DNA of 64,000 nucleotides, from NCBI RefSeq assembly GCF_029855045.1, contig NZ_CP123228.1:1612001-1676000 (forward strand), read 5' to 3'. Below, one piece after another: positions 11,016 to 20,648 of the stretch (within the stretch, counting starts at the first letter, position 1; every line of letters begins with the position of its first letter). The translations under genes and the position numbers were made by a program. This DNA comes from Piscinibacter sp. XHJ-5 (GTDB taxonomy: Bacteria; Pseudomonadota; Gammaproteobacteria; Burkholderiales; Burkholderiaceae_C). The notes below the pieces were generated by a model, which was given only the letters and a program-made list of their open reading frames with translations, did no database searches and had not been told where the DNA came from.

Positions 11016-12167
11016 ATGAACAAGCTCTTACGCCGCTTCCACATGACAGCCGCCATCACCCTCGCCGCGCTGGCGCCGGGCGCCGGCGCGCAGACCACGC
11101 TCAACGTCATCACGGGTGGTTCGCAGAACATGGTGGACTACGTCACCGACTACCTCGGACCGCTGTTCGAGAAGCAGAACCCCGGCGTCAAGGTGAGCGT
11201 GGTCGGCGTCGGCCCTGACGACGCCGGCTCGCAGAAGATCATCGAGAAGCTGGCGGCGCAGAAGGCTGCCGGCGCTGCGGTCTGGGATGTCGATGTCGTC
11301 GTGCCCAACCAGCAGAAGACCGGGGAGATGGTTCGCGACGGATTGCTGGCCAAGTACCGCGACAGCATCCCGACCGGCAAGTTCGCCATCAGCCAGTCGA
11401 GCAAGAAGGCGCTTGGTGTGGATGTCGACGGCTACGTGATGCCGATGTTCGAGAGCCAGACCGCCATCGCGTACAACCCCGACCTGGTCAAGCAGGTGCC
11501 CTCTTCCTACGACGAACTGCGCGCCTGGGTGTCCAAGAACCCCAAGGCCTTCGGCTACAACGGCATCAAGGGCGGCATGTCGGGTGTGGCCTTCGTCGTC
11601 GGGTGGGTCTATGCCTACGGCGGCAACGCCGAGACAGTGCAGCAGGGCCCGTACAACGCCCAGGCCGCAGCGGGCTGGAAAAAGGCCTTCGCGGAGCTGA
11701 AGGACTTCAACAGGAACGTCGTCTTCACTCCGGGCAACGCCGGCACGCTGGACATGCTCAATCGCGGCGAGATCGCGATGGGTCCGGTGTGGGTCGACAT
11801 GTTCCAGAGCTGGAAGGCCGACGGCCGCCTGCCGCCGAACATGAAGCTCAAGATCCTGGCTCCGGGCATGCCGGGACAGCCCTACTACTACGCCATCCCT
11901 GCCAAGGCCAGGAACGCCGAGATGGCGAAGAAGTTCATTGCCCTGGCGACCAGCCCGCAGGTGCAGGCCGAGGGCATCGTCAAGCGCTTCAACTGGTACC
12001 CCGGCATAGATGCCAGCGTCGTCAAGCCGGCGCTCGACGAAAAGATCTGGAACCAGCTGTTCACCGACGTGACGCCGTCCGACCTGGCGAGCTACGGCAA
12101 GCCCTTCCCGCTGGCGCCTTTCTTCAAGGACCTGCGCGAGCAGTACGAGACCCAGGTGCAGAACTGA
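11016..12167 (+). CDS. ABC importer periplasmic substrate-binding protein
   Basis: 383 residues with a signal peptide (about 25 residues, ending GAGA) and a family 1 extracellular solute-binding fold: TTLNVITGGSQNM at the mature start, VWDVDVVVPNQQ, and MFESQTAIAYNPDLV. Such proteins catch a small solute in the periplasm and hand it to the permeases. A strong GAGGAG at 11005-11010 precedes the ATG. Relatives bind polyamines, ferric iron or phosphonates; none of the clear iron-binding tyrosine pairs can be assigned from sequence alone. Lies 47 bases after the ATPase gene. Confidence 0.9.
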   Translation: MNKLLRRFHMTAAITLAALAPGAGAQTTLNVITGGSQNMVDYVTDYLGPLFEKQNPGVKVSVVGVGPDDAGSQKIIEKLAAQKAAGAAVWDVDVVVPNQQKTGEMVRDGLLAKYRDSIPTGKFAISQSSKKALGVDVDGYVMPMFESQTAIAYNPDLVKQVPSSYDELRAWVSKNPKAFGYNGIKGGMSGVAFVVGWVYAYGGNAETVQQGPYNAQAAAGWKKAFAELKDFNRNVVFTPGNAGTLDMLNRGEIAMGPVWVDMFQSWKADGRLPPNMKLKILAPGMPGQPYYYAIPAKARNAEMAKKFIALATSPQVQAEGIVKRFNWYPGIDASVVKPALDEKIWNQLFTDVTPSDLASYGKPFPLAPFFKDLREQYETQVQN

Positions 12168-12216
12168 TGGCGGCCCGAGCCGCCACCGGGACCCGCGACT
12201 GAACGCCATAGCCGTC

Positions 12217-13041
12217 ATGCCGGCACTCGTGCTCCTGCTGTTGCCGGCGCTGGTGATGGTGGCGCTGCTCTTCGTCCACCCGCTGGCGCAGTCGCTGCTG
12301 CTCGCCTTTCGCATTGAGGCCAGTGGTGCCTGGGGCCTGGGCAACTTCGAGAAGGCCTTCAGCCTCTACGCCGCCGACATCGCGCTCACCGCGGGGGTCA
12401 CCGTGATGGCCACCGCGCTGGTGGGAGTGCTCGCCATTGCCGTGGCCGGCTACCTGACACTGGGCGAAAGCCCGCGCACGCTGGCGGCGCTGCGCTGGAT
12501 CTACCGCTGGCCGCTGTTCATTCCCTTCGTCGTTGCCGCGCAGCTGATGCGCACCTTCCTGGCCAAGAACGGCATGCTGAACAACAGCCTTGTCGCCGCG
12601 GGCGTGATCGAGCCGCTGCAAGCTTTCAGCATGCTCGACTGGCGTGGCGTGGTCGTCACCTTCGTGTGGAAACAGATGCCATTCGCAGCGCTGCTGATCG
12701 CTGGCGCGATGGCGTCGCTGGATCGCTCGACGATCGAATCGGCGCGCGGCCTGGGCGCGGGACGCCTGCGCATCCTGGTCGAGATCGTGCTGCCGCAGGT
12801 CAAGGCCACGGTGCTCGTGGCGCTGATCCTGTCGTTCGTGACCATGCTCTCGGCGTTGTCGGTGCCCATGATGATCATTGCCGGAACGCCGACGCTGATC
12901 ACCGTGGACATGGCGTGGCGCGTGGCCTCGTACGCCGACTACGGCGTTGCCAACGCGCTCGGCTTCGTCTCGTTCGCCTTCAGCGGCGTGGCTGCCTGGT
13001 TCTACCTGCGCCAGGGCGCGCGCACACGCGCCAGCGCATGA
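12217..13041 (+). CDS. ABC importer permease, first subunit
   Basis: 274 residues, about six membrane segments. The EAA loop is ESARGLGAGRLRILVEIVLPQ, which docks with the ATPase. It resembles the PotB half of spermidine/putrescine-type systems. The ATG at 12217 directly starts the first hydrophobic segment. It follows the binding-protein gene by 49 bases and overlaps the next permease gene by four bases (ATGA), so the two permeases are made together and probably form a heterodimer. Confidence 0.88.
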   Translation: MPALVLLLLPALVMVALLFVHPLAQSLLLAFRIEASGAWGLGNFEKAFSLYAADIALTAGVTVMATALVGVLAIAVAGYLTLGESPRTLAALRWIYRWPLFIPFVVAAQLMRTFLAKNGMLNNSLVAAGVIEPLQAFSMLDWRGVVVTFVWKQMPFAALLIAGAMASLDRSTIESARGLGAGRLRILVEIVLPQVKATVLVALILSFVTMLSALSVPMMIIAGTPTLITVDMAWRVASYADYGVANALGFVSFAFSGVAAWFYLRQGARTRASA

Positions 13042-13862
13042 ACGCGTCATTGCGAGCCACCGCCCTCGTCGGTGCCAGCGTGCGCGCGGTGCTCGTCGTG
13101 CTGCTGGCGCTGGCGATCTTCGGTCCGATTCTCAACATGCTGATCTGGACCGTGGCCGAGGCCTGGTATTTCCCGGCGAAGCTGCCGGTGCGCTGGGGCT
13201 TCGCCTTCTGGACGCGCGTGTTCCGGCCCGAGGCCGCGGCGATGACCGCGCTAACGACCAGCCTCGTGATCGCGCTGCTGACCGTGGTGGTGAGCATGGC
13301 GGTGGCCATTCCTGCGGGCTATGCGCTGTCCAAGCGCGACCTGCCGTTGCGCAGCCTGTTCCTGCTGGTCTTCCTGCTGCCGCAGGCGGTGCCCAGCATC
13401 GCAGTCCACATCAACGTGGCACGCATGTTCTATGGCCTCGGCCTTGCCGGGACAATCTGGGGCGTGATGCTGGTGCATGCGATCCAAGGCCTGGTCTTCG
13501 CGGTGTGGATCGCCTCGGCCGCGTTCGCCGCCGTCGGCAGCGAACCCGTGGAGGCGGCTCGCAACCTGGGCGCTTCGCCGCTGCGAGCCTTCGTGACCGT
13601 CACCCTGCCGCAGGCCGCGCCGGGGCTGCTGGCGAGCGCGATCTTCGTGTTCCTGATCTCGATGGACGAGTTCTCGGGCACCTACTTCGTCGGCGTGCCC
13701 GACGTGCGCACGCTGCCGTTGACGATGCTCAACGCTGCGCTCGAAGGCAACTACCAGATCGCGTCGATCACGGCGCTGCTGTTGCTGGTGCCCTCGGTGG
13801 GCTTCATGCTCTTCGTCGAGCATTTCCTCAAGGCCGATGTGCTGGCACAGGTCGGAAAATGA
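13038..13862 (+). CDS. ABC importer permease, second subunit
   Basis: 274 residues, six membrane segments, PotC-like. The EAA loop is EAARNLGASPLRAFVTVTLPQ. The ATG at 13038 lies in the ATGA overlap with the first permease gene; a longer frame upstream is only the shadow of that gene. It completes a full importer (one ATPase gene, two permeases, one binding protein). Confidence 0.88.
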   Translation: MNASLRATALVGASVRAVLVVLLALAIFGPILNMLIWTVAEAWYFPAKLPVRWGFAFWTRVFRPEAAAMTALTTSLVIALLTVVVSMAVAIPAGYALSKRDLPLRSLFLLVFLLPQAVPSIAVHINVARMFYGLGLAGTIWGVMLVHAIQGLVFAVWIASAAFAAVGSEPVEAARNLGASPLRAFVTVTLPQAAPGLLASAIFVFLISMDEFSGTYFVGVPDVRTLPLTMLNAALEGNYQIASITALLLLVPSVGFMLFVEHFLKADVLAQVGK

Positions 13863-13905
13863 CGTGTCTGCCGATCGTCCGCAATCGAAGGCGCTGCGAG
13901 AACCG

Positions 13906-14715
13906 ATGATGAACCCCGACGACCTGGCTTCACGTCTGGATCTGGCCACGACCCTCGTGCGTGAGGCGGGCGCACGAGCCATGAGGCACTTTCGCAGCAC
14001 CGACCTGGTGACCGCCAGCAAGGGCCTCCAGGATCCGGTGACCGTGGCCGACCGCGAGGTCGAAGCGCATCTGGTCGACGCGATCGCGCAGCGCTTTCCC
14101 GGCGACGCGGTGATCGGGGAAGAGGGCGGCGCGCACGGCACGGTAGGCAGTGACACGCCTGTGTGGGTGATCGACCCGATCGACGGCACCGACAACTTCG
14201 CCCGCGGCCTGCCGCTGTGGTGCGTGTCGGTGGGCGTGGTGGTGGGTTCGCGCGCCGAACTCGGCCTGATCCTGGCACCGGCACTCGACGAGTTCTACGT
14301 TGCCCGGCGCGGCCATGGTTGCACCCGCAACGGCGCGCCCGTGCAGGTGTCGTCGTGCAGCGAGGCCGGCCGCGCTCGCATCAACCTGGGCTACAGCCGG
14401 CGACGGCCCGCGGCCGGGCACCTGCAATGCATCGAGCGCCTGCTGGCGAACGACTTCGAGTACAGCCGGCTCGGCAGCGGCGCGCTCGGCCTGGCCTATG
14501 TGGCCGACGGCCGCTTCGACGGCTATTGGGAATCGCACGTCAACTCCTGGGATGTGGCCGCGGGCCTTTGCATCGCGACCGAGGCCGGTGCCTGGGTCAG
14601 CGACTTCCTCACCGGGGACGCCCTGCACGCCGGCAACCCGATCCTGGCCTGCACGCCGGCGCTCGCGGCGCCGCTGCGCCGGCTGCTCGGGCCGCTGTCG
14701 ACACCGGCGCTGTAG
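13906..14715 (+). CDS. Inositol-monophosphatase-family phosphatase
   Basis: 269 residues. The metal-binding motifs of the family are all present: GEEGG (71-75), DPIDGTDNF (90-98) and SWDVAAG (214-220). Members use Mg2+ to hydrolyse phosphate monoesters such as inositol phosphates, histidinol phosphate or PAP. No signal peptide, so it acts in the cytosol. The start is ATG 13906 (a second ATG follows at 13909). It lies 43 bases after the permease gene, so it is probably the enzyme that dephosphorylates the imported compound (inference). Confidence 0.85.
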   Translation: MMNPDDLASRLDLATTLVREAGARAMRHFRSTDLVTASKGLQDPVTVADREVEAHLVDAIAQRFPGDAVIGEEGGAHGTVGSDTPVWVIDPIDGTDNFARGLPLWCVSVGVVVGSRAELGLILAPALDEFYVARRGHGCTRNGAPVQVSSCSEAGRARINLGYSRRRPAAGHLQCIERLLANDFEYSRLGSGALGLAYVADGRFDGYWESHVNSWDVAAGLCIATEAGAWVSDFLTGDALHAGNPILACTPALAAPLRRLLGPLSTPAL

Positions 14716-14724
14716 CGCTTGCGA

Positions 14725-15255
14725 ATGGCCGCCGAGTACTCGATCTGGCTGTTGCCGCGCGCATCCGAGGAAAGGGCGCTGGCTGCACTCGTGGCGTCGT
14801 TGGCGCCACGCTTCTGCGGCATGGCCTTCGGGCCGCATGTCACCGTGCAGGGAGACCTGGCGCGCTCACCCGAGGCCCTGGTGCACGACACGCATGCGCT
14901 GGCGGCGCAGTCGGCCGCGCTGCAGGCGCGTGTCACAGGTCTTGAACACAGCCCCCATTTCTTCCGCTGCCTGGTGCTGCGTCTCGACGCCGGGGCCGCG
15001 TTCGATGCGCTGCAGGCGCACGCGGCGCGCTGCAATGGCAGCCGCGAGGGCCTGTCGCCCTACGCGCATCTGAGCCTGGCGTATGGTGATGCGAGCCCGC
15101 AGGCTTTGGAACGCGATGTGCTCGCTGCAATCGAGCGCGAGTGGCTCGGACAGCGCCTGGTACTTGACCGCCTGGCCGTGGTGCGCTCGTCGAAGACGGT
15201 CGCCATCGACGAATGGCGCGTGCTGGCCACGCACGAACTGCGCATCGATGCCTGA
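14725..15255 (+). CDS. 2H phosphoesterase (cyclic phosphodiesterase-like)
   Basis: 176 residues. Two HxT/S motifs typical of the 2H superfamily are visible: HVT at 38-40 (GPHVTVQG) and HLS at 115-117 (YAHLSLAYG). In the CPDase branch these two histidines open 1,2- or 2,3-cyclic phosphates or cut RNA-type cyclic ends. The gene starts 9 bases after the phosphatase stop (ATG 14725; a TTG at 14719 is an alternative), so it is the last gene of the importer operon. An importer, a phosphomonoesterase and a cyclic phosphodiesterase together suggest use of a cyclic phosphate; this is inference. A different role, such as RNA 2'-5' ligase-like activity, cannot be excluded. Confidence 0.75.
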   Translation: MAAEYSIWLLPRASEERALAALVASLAPRFCGMAFGPHVTVQGDLARSPEALVHDTHALAAQSAALQARVTGLEHSPHFFRCLVLRLDAGAAFDALQAHAARCNGSREGLSPYAHLSLAYGDASPQALERDVLAAIEREWLGQRLVLDRLAVVRSSKTVAIDEWRVLATHELRIDA

Positions 15256-15399
15256 GTGCGTTGGCGAGCTGATGTCAGCCCCGCGTCGGTCGACCCAGCC
15301 CGCGGGCACGGTCTGCACCGGAACGGTGGCTTCGGCCTGTCCGACTCCCTGCTGTTGAGCGTCGCTTACTCCGGCGCTTACTCCGCTTCTTGATGGGGG

Positions 15400-15440
15400 A
15401 AGGCCCGCAACGGGAGTCACGTTGCGGGCCTTGGTTTCTT
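15400..15440 (+). terminator. Strong hairpin terminator after the importer operon
   Basis: A perfect 13-bp stem, AAGGCCCGCAACG at 15400-15412 and its complement at 15420-15432, with a 7-nt loop, is followed by GGTTTCTT. It would end plus-strand transcription from the importer operon. It also sits just beyond the tRNA-Asn remnant and may once have ended that transcript on the other strand. Confidence 0.75.
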
Positions 15441-15444
15441 GCCT

Positions 15445-15485
15445 CCCGACCTGGGCTCGAACCAGGGACCTGCGGATTAACAGTC
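15445..15485 (-). repeat. tRNA-Asn 3'-half remnant, probable attachment site of the island
   Basis: These 41 bases match the intact tRNA-Asn gene (29638-29678) at 40 of 41 positions, in the same orientation. They cover the anticodon loop (GTT anticodon), variable loop, T arm and the start of the acceptor strand. The 5' half of a tRNA is absent, so it is not a functional gene. Integrative elements that insert in a tRNA 3' end leave exactly this: an intact gene at one end and a displaced 3' fragment at the other. I read it as the distal att site of the 15.4-29.6 kb island. Confidence 0.7.
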
Positions 15486-15608
15486 GAGTCGGGTGGGTGG
15501 CTCGGAAGTGGCATTTTGGTGAGGGCCATTTGTGCCGTAAACGTGCCATTTTTGGGGTGCTTTTTCGAAGTCATGGCACAGATCCGTCACAGCCCGAAGC
15601 CTTGTTCG

Positions 15609-16514
15609 CTAGACCCATTTCAGTAGGGCTGCGTCCCATCGTGCGGTGGCGTCGGACGCGCTGCCGGCGACCTGCGTCGGTGGCCACAGCAGAGCGTAGA
15701 GCAGCTCGATTGCGACCGCCAGTTCAATCTCTCCGAGGCGGTTCCGGGACAAGAACGCGCGCCACTGTTGTTGCTTGGCGGAGTCGTTGGAGAAAGCGGG
15801 CCGAAGGGCGAGCGGCGGCTCGGCAGGGATCTCCGTGATGCGCCGTGTGAAGGTCGCCGTGATGGCGCGAGCCAACGTCTGCCCATCCAGCGAGGTGCGG
15901 CTGGCGATCATGCAGAGGTCGTAGAAGTCCTTCACGCGGCTGTTCGCCGCGCCGAGCGTCACCATGGCTTGGTACTTCTCGGCGATGACGGTGTAGACCG
16001 GATAGACGCGAAGCGTTGGGCGGTCGAAGTCCGGGAGAAGGACGGGATAGCGAGCGGTCTCGGGGCTGGGCGTGACGGCGTCTCCGAACCCGACGTCGAC
16101 CTGCAAGGAGCAGCGCGCGTTGCCGACGTGGCCGACCAAGCGTATGCGGCTGCCGCCGTAGGCGTTGTCCTCGCGGATGGGATCGACGCGCACGGAGTCG
16201 GGGTCGAACACGATGCCGTCGTCCAACTCGATCGCTGCGATCTCGCGAAAGACCGTCGCGAGATGTTCAGCGTCATCCGGGCCGAAGCCCAGCAGGTCGG
16301 CATCGCGCGTTGGCCGATGAGGTTCGTCGTACCAAAGCGAGAAGAGCAGGGCGCCCTTGAGCAGGAAGCGGTCGGCATGCCGCGACTTCGTCAGGCGGTC
16401 CAGCAGGCGCTCGAGGCCGAAGCGGTTGAGAAGGAGGCTGTAGTCCTGGCCGCCTTGTTTCGCCAGGTCCAGCAGGCGGGCGAGCACCGAGGCCGCGTTG
16501 CGCCTCGTGCTCAT
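15609..16514 (-). CDS. abiEii: Nucleotidyltransferase toxin, AbiEii family
   Basis: 301 residues. Motif features of the AbiEii/AbiGii nucleotidyltransferase fold: FLLKGALLFSLW (50-61), the metal-binding pair in TRDADL (Asp71, Asp73), Lys180 in AEKYQAM and VKDFYDL (194-200). AbiEii proteins act as toxins in type IV toxin-antitoxin and abortive phage-resistance systems; some members transfer nucleotides to tRNA acceptor ends. The start overlaps the antitoxin stop by four bases (ATGA), the usual order antitoxin then toxin. It is the first gene inside the island next to the tRNA remnant. Confidence 0.88.
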   Translation of the reverse strand: MSTRRNAASVLARLLDLAKQGGQDYSLLLNRFGLERLLDRLTKSRHADRFLLKGALLFSLWYDEPHRPTRDADLLGFGPDDAEHLATVFREIAAIELDDGIVFDPDSVRVDPIREDNAYGGSRIRLVGHVGNARCSLQVDVGFGDAVTPSPETARYPVLLPDFDRPTLRVYPVYTVIAEKYQAMVTLGAANSRVKDFYDLCMIASRTSLDGQTLARAITATFTRRITEIPAEPPLALRPAFSNDSAKQQQWRAFLSRNRLGEIELAVAIELLYALLWPPTQVAGSASDATARWDAALLKWV

Positions 16515-17116
16515 GCGACGAGCGCCTCCAGGTACGGCTGCATGACGCGCTCAACCCGATTGATGCGCGCGAAGCGGCTGAGGTCATCCATCTTGACGAG
16601 CCGCCGCTGCCAGGCGTCTTTCAGAGCTTCCAGCGCAACGTCGAGGCCGATCTTGTGGCGGAACTTGAAGCAGTCGGTGATGGTCTTGGCGGTGCTGTAG
16701 ACGCGTATCGAGGCGCCTTCCTCCATGACTGTCTCAATGCTTTCCGAGTAGGCTTCGCCGCGAAGGCGAACGATTCGCAGGGCGGGAAAGCTGACCGCTG
16801 GTGTGCGGCTCGACTCCGGGAGTGCCAGCCAGACTTCATGAGGCGCTTGTGTGCCGATCTCGTGGAAGCGCAGCGCGGAGAGAAGGCAAACGACCCCCTT
16901 GGGCACTCGCCTGCACACTTCGGCGAGCGATTGGTGCTCGGTGACCGGTGCATCGGGTAGGCTGTAGACGCCCCGAAAAACCCGCTGCAGTTTTCCCGCT
17001 TGGTGTAGTTTGATGAGCAGCTGCGGCGACAGGCCGACGTCGTGCAGGTCGCTGCCACGAAGCAACCGGCGGTCGGCGGCGAGAGCCATCACGCGTTCCA
17101 TTGATGAGCCAGTCAT
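16511..17116 (-). CDS. abiEi: AbiEi-family antitoxin
   Basis: 201 residues. The N-terminal 50 residues form a winged-helix-like DNA-binding part (ADRRLLRGSDLHDVGLSPQLL), followed by the AbiEi C-terminal domain (VYSTAKTITDCFKFRHKIGLDVALEAL). AbiEi neutralises AbiEii and represses the operon by binding inverted repeats in its promoter. A perfect inverted repeat sits directly upstream here (17119-17162). Coupled to abiEii by an ATGA overlap. Its presence in a tRNA-bounded island fits a mobile defence module. Confidence 0.88.
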   Translation of the reverse strand: MTGSSMERVMALAADRRLLRGSDLHDVGLSPQLLIKLHQAGKLQRVFRGVYSLPDAPVTEHQSLAEVCRRVPKGVVCLLSALRFHEIGTQAPHEVWLALPESSRTPAVSFPALRIVRLRGEAYSESIETVMEEGASIRVYSTAKTITDCFKFRHKIGLDVALEALKDAWQRRLVKMDDLSRFARINRVERVMQPYLEALVA

Positions 17117-17118
17117 GG

Positions 17119-17162
17119 TTTGAAAACGACGCTACATTTTAGTTAGTATAGACGTTTTCAAA
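17119..17162 (-). promoter_or_regulatory. abiE promoter with perfect 10-bp inverted repeat
   Basis: TTTGAAAACG at 17119-17128 and CGTTTTCAAA at 17153-17162 are perfect inverted arms 24 bases apart. The spacer is AT-rich, unlike its surroundings, and on the minus strand contains a TATACT -10-like box (17145-17150). The right-hand edge is two bases from the abiEi start codon. AbiEi proteins of the family are known to bind such repeats, so this is the likely autoregulatory operator. Confidence 0.65.
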
Positions 17163-17826
17163 CACTGCAGCCGACTTGGGCCCGAGATTGCGGCGCTCGT
17201 GCGGCGCCATGTGCCGTTGTCGCGCTGAGTCAAGCACGACAGCCGGTCCGAGCGCTACACCTACATCCCGACGATCGAAGTGCTGCGTGGCCTGGCGCGC
17301 GAGGGCTTTCAGCCGTTCATGGTGGCGCAGGGGCGGAGCCGCACAGAAGGGCAAGACCGAGTACACGAAGCACATGATCCGCATACGTTATGCCGGGCAC
17401 ATATCGTCGCGGCCGGCGGCGAACGAGATCATCCTGATCAATAGCCACGATGGCGCGAGCTCATACCAGATGCTGGCCGGCGTGTCCCGCACAAAGGAGA
17501 CGTGCAGGCGAAGTGATCGACGGGGCCATCCGGCGCTCGAGCTGAAGCCGGAGGAGGAAAGGGCGTTCGCGGTGGCCGCCCTTGAGTTCCGCTACGGCGA
17601 TCGTGGTGAGGGGCAGCCGCCGGCGCCGATAACCGCGGCGCAGTTGGTTGAGGCGCCCCGGCCTGACGACATCGGGCGGCCTTTGGTTGGCGTTCCAGCG
17701 CGTGCAAGAGAACGCCGTGCGCGGCGGACAGCCGTCTCGGACGGTTCAGGGAAGGGGAATGCGTACGCGCGAGGTGGCGAGCATCGCGGCGGCTGCCCAC
17801 ACAACAGGGCAGCGAAGGGGAGCGAT
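17163..17826 (+). pseudogene. Decayed DUF932 protein gene
   Basis: Pieces of a DUF932 protein, a family common on plasmids and islands, lie in order but in different frames: RYTYIPTIEVLRGLAREGF near 17250, then TEYTKHMIRIRYAGHIS and ANEIILINSHDGASSYQMLA (17355-17470), then LKPEEERAFAVAALEFRYG (from about 17545), then WLAFQRVQENAVRGG near 17690. There is an in-frame TGA before the first piece, several frameshifts, and the segment after YQMLAGV is missing. It cannot make a whole protein. The IS element begins at its right end. Confidence 0.7.
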
Positions 17827-17867
17827 TGTCGTGGTCAAGTCCTTCCGAACACCGAGATAGGCAATCG

Positions 17868-19048
<1,181 letters not shown>

Positions 19049-19175
19049 CTAGGGTCAAAGTCCCCTATCGAGGTGTCCGTAGAAATTGGACCATGACACC
19101 TCCCGACTCGCTGTGCGACCGGTCCCTGTTGAGCTTTATGGTGCCAGGGGCGCAAATCGGACAGGCGCCATAGGG

Positions 19176-19198
19176 AACGGGCCCTAGAAGGGCCCGTT
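19176..19198 (+). terminator. Hairpin with 10-bp perfect stem, orphan
   Basis: AACGGGCCCT (19176-19185) and AGGGCCCGTT (19189-19198) form a perfect stem with a 3-nt loop, followed by TCTGG. No plus-strand gene now lies upstream, so it may be a relic of a lost gene or of an RNA gene. Just right of it, TGGTGCCGGGACC (19206-19218) resembles the complement of a tRNA 3' end, but the T-loop is missing. Confidence 0.45.
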
Positions 19199-19243
19199 TC
19201 TGGATTGGTGCCGGGACCGTGGCTGCGAGGCATCACGCCATGA

Positions 19244-20077
19244 CTAACAACTGCCCGGCTTGGGCAGTATTTGACCAGCCTCGACAACTCGCGCACCGTG
19301 ACCGAGCGACAGGGGTCGCTCGACAGCGAGATACAGAAGCAGGCTCGGCACCAAGGTCAGCGCGAACATGACCGGCAACAGCAGAACGCCACCCACAGCG
19401 CCAACCGGACACGTACGACTGGCGATGTTCGTGGCCGGCATGTTGGTGCATGAGTTGCACGGTGCCAGCCCTCCCACGGCCGCGCAGTACGCAAACAGCA
19501 CTCCTGCAATCATCACCAGCGCGGCGATACGGTGCACAGGAGCCCACTGGCGCAGCCGAGCCAGAGCGATGACCACCGGCAGCAACAGGTAGAAGAACAT
19601 CTCATAGCTCAACGACCAAGCGACGGTGATGAGGGGCTCGATCGGGAAGAGGCCAGGCAACAGCAGCAGGTTCGCCAGAAAGTAGGATGGCAATCCAGTG
19701 GCCGGCAACTTGGCCCCCAGCGACGGTATTGCAAACGCCAGCGCCATGTACGTGACGAAGACCACCAGGAAGGCTGGATAGATCCGGCGCACCCTTCGAA
19801 TCATGAAAGCGCCGAATGATTGCGGACGCCGCATCAAGGTTCCGTAGATCAAGTAGCCGCTCAGCACGAAGAACAGGTCAACGCCCGAGTTTCCGATCTC
19901 GTGGAGATCAGCCATTCCGGCCGCGAGTCAGCCGACCTTGGCAAACCACGGCTCGGACAGCGTCGCGAAATGCACGAGAAACACCAAGAACACCGCTACA
20001 CCGCGAAGCCCTTCCATCGGAAGCACGTTTTGCGAGTCACCGCGAGACAGCTCGAGCCGACGGACCAGCCACCTCAT
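19244..20077 (-). pseudogene. Broken acyltransferase (OafA/acyltransferase 3 family)
   Basis: The gene starts at ATG 20077 (AGGAAAGG upstream) and reads MEGLRGVAVFLVFLVHFATL, but an in-frame TGA stands at 19928-19930. The same frame continues with HEIGNSGVDLFFVLSGYLIY, the central active region of membrane O-acyltransferases, and ITVAWSLSYEMFFYLLLPVV. After about residue 210 it departs from the family: the expected motif AMFVAGMLVHELHG is present, but on the opposite strand (about 19415-19470). Then roughly 130 residues are missing before the usual C-terminal end (FALTLVPSLLLYLAVERPLS). A nonsense codon, a small inversion and a deletion make it a pseudogene. Confidence 0.65.
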
Positions 20078-20648
20078 CCACCTTTCCTGGTCGCAGGACG
20101 GTTGGCCGGGCGGCTCCACCTGGCGACTTCCCTCTTTACTCCAGGCCGAGCGGCCTGAGTACGTGCGCAACTCATGCGGTTCGAGACTCTTCATCTGGAC
20201 CCCCCGGCTCTGTTGCTTGGTTACGCGCAGCGTACTGGTCGCGCAGACATTTGGAAAGTTGGTTCCGTGGGGGGTGGATTCACACCGGCGCACCAATTCA
20301 GGTCTTTCGCATCCTGCAAACTCGGCGGGGCGACAGCCGCCGAGCCATGGCCTCGCGGTCGCCGTCCGCGATCACGCCGAAACGGGCGTGCACGATCGCT
20401 GAAATGCGCAGGGGCGTGACACGTGACGACATCCGCCCGGCCTTCGACTCGCCGCCTTGGAGTGCATAGGTGTCCACTTCGAAAGTTAAGTGGACACCAT
20501 CGTCCTTGACCCTGTGCCTCAGTTTCAGGTGGAGCGCCAGCCGCAAACTCTCGCGGTCCGATCGATCGATCCAGTTCGCTGTTGACCTATCGGAGGTTGT
20601 GTTGCGGCGTCCCAGTTGGATATGACCTGGTGACGACCCGCCGCGGCT
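20078..20648. other. Gap of about 570 bases with no convincing gene
   Basis: Between the broken acyltransferase gene and the membrane-protein gene of the signalling operon. A minus-strand frame of 82 codons (20298-20546) runs through an inverted repeat and looks like no known protein. The perfect inverted repeat at 20469-20498 may mark the end of the signalling operon or an old insertion point. Nothing else is evident. Confidence 0.4.
20469..20498. repeat. Perfect 11-bp inverted repeat, 8-nt spacer
   Basis: GGTGTCCACTT at 20469-20479 and AAGTGGACACC at 20488-20498 enclose CGAAAGTT. The arms start TGTCCACTT, like the tips of some transposable elements, so this could be two abutted ends left by a lost element. 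It may instead be a terminator hairpin for the signalling operon, which ends about 150 bases to the right, though no T-run follows. Confidence 0.55.

Noticed and set aside
15445..15485. A second functional tRNA-Asn gene
   Set aside because: Only the 3' half is there; D arm and 5' acceptor strand are missing.
19206..19218. TGGTGCCGGGACC as the 3' end of another tRNA gene
   Set aside because: Only 13 bases fit; there is no T-loop or further cloverleaf.
19928..19930. In-frame TGA in the acyltransferase gene read as selenocysteine
   Set aside because: No SECIS-like structure was evident, the family has no selenocysteine at this place, and the gene shows further damage.
20298..20546. An 82-codon minus-strand frame in the gap left of the signalling operon
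   Set aside because: It runs through an inverted repeat, has no recognisable domain and no good ribosome binding site.
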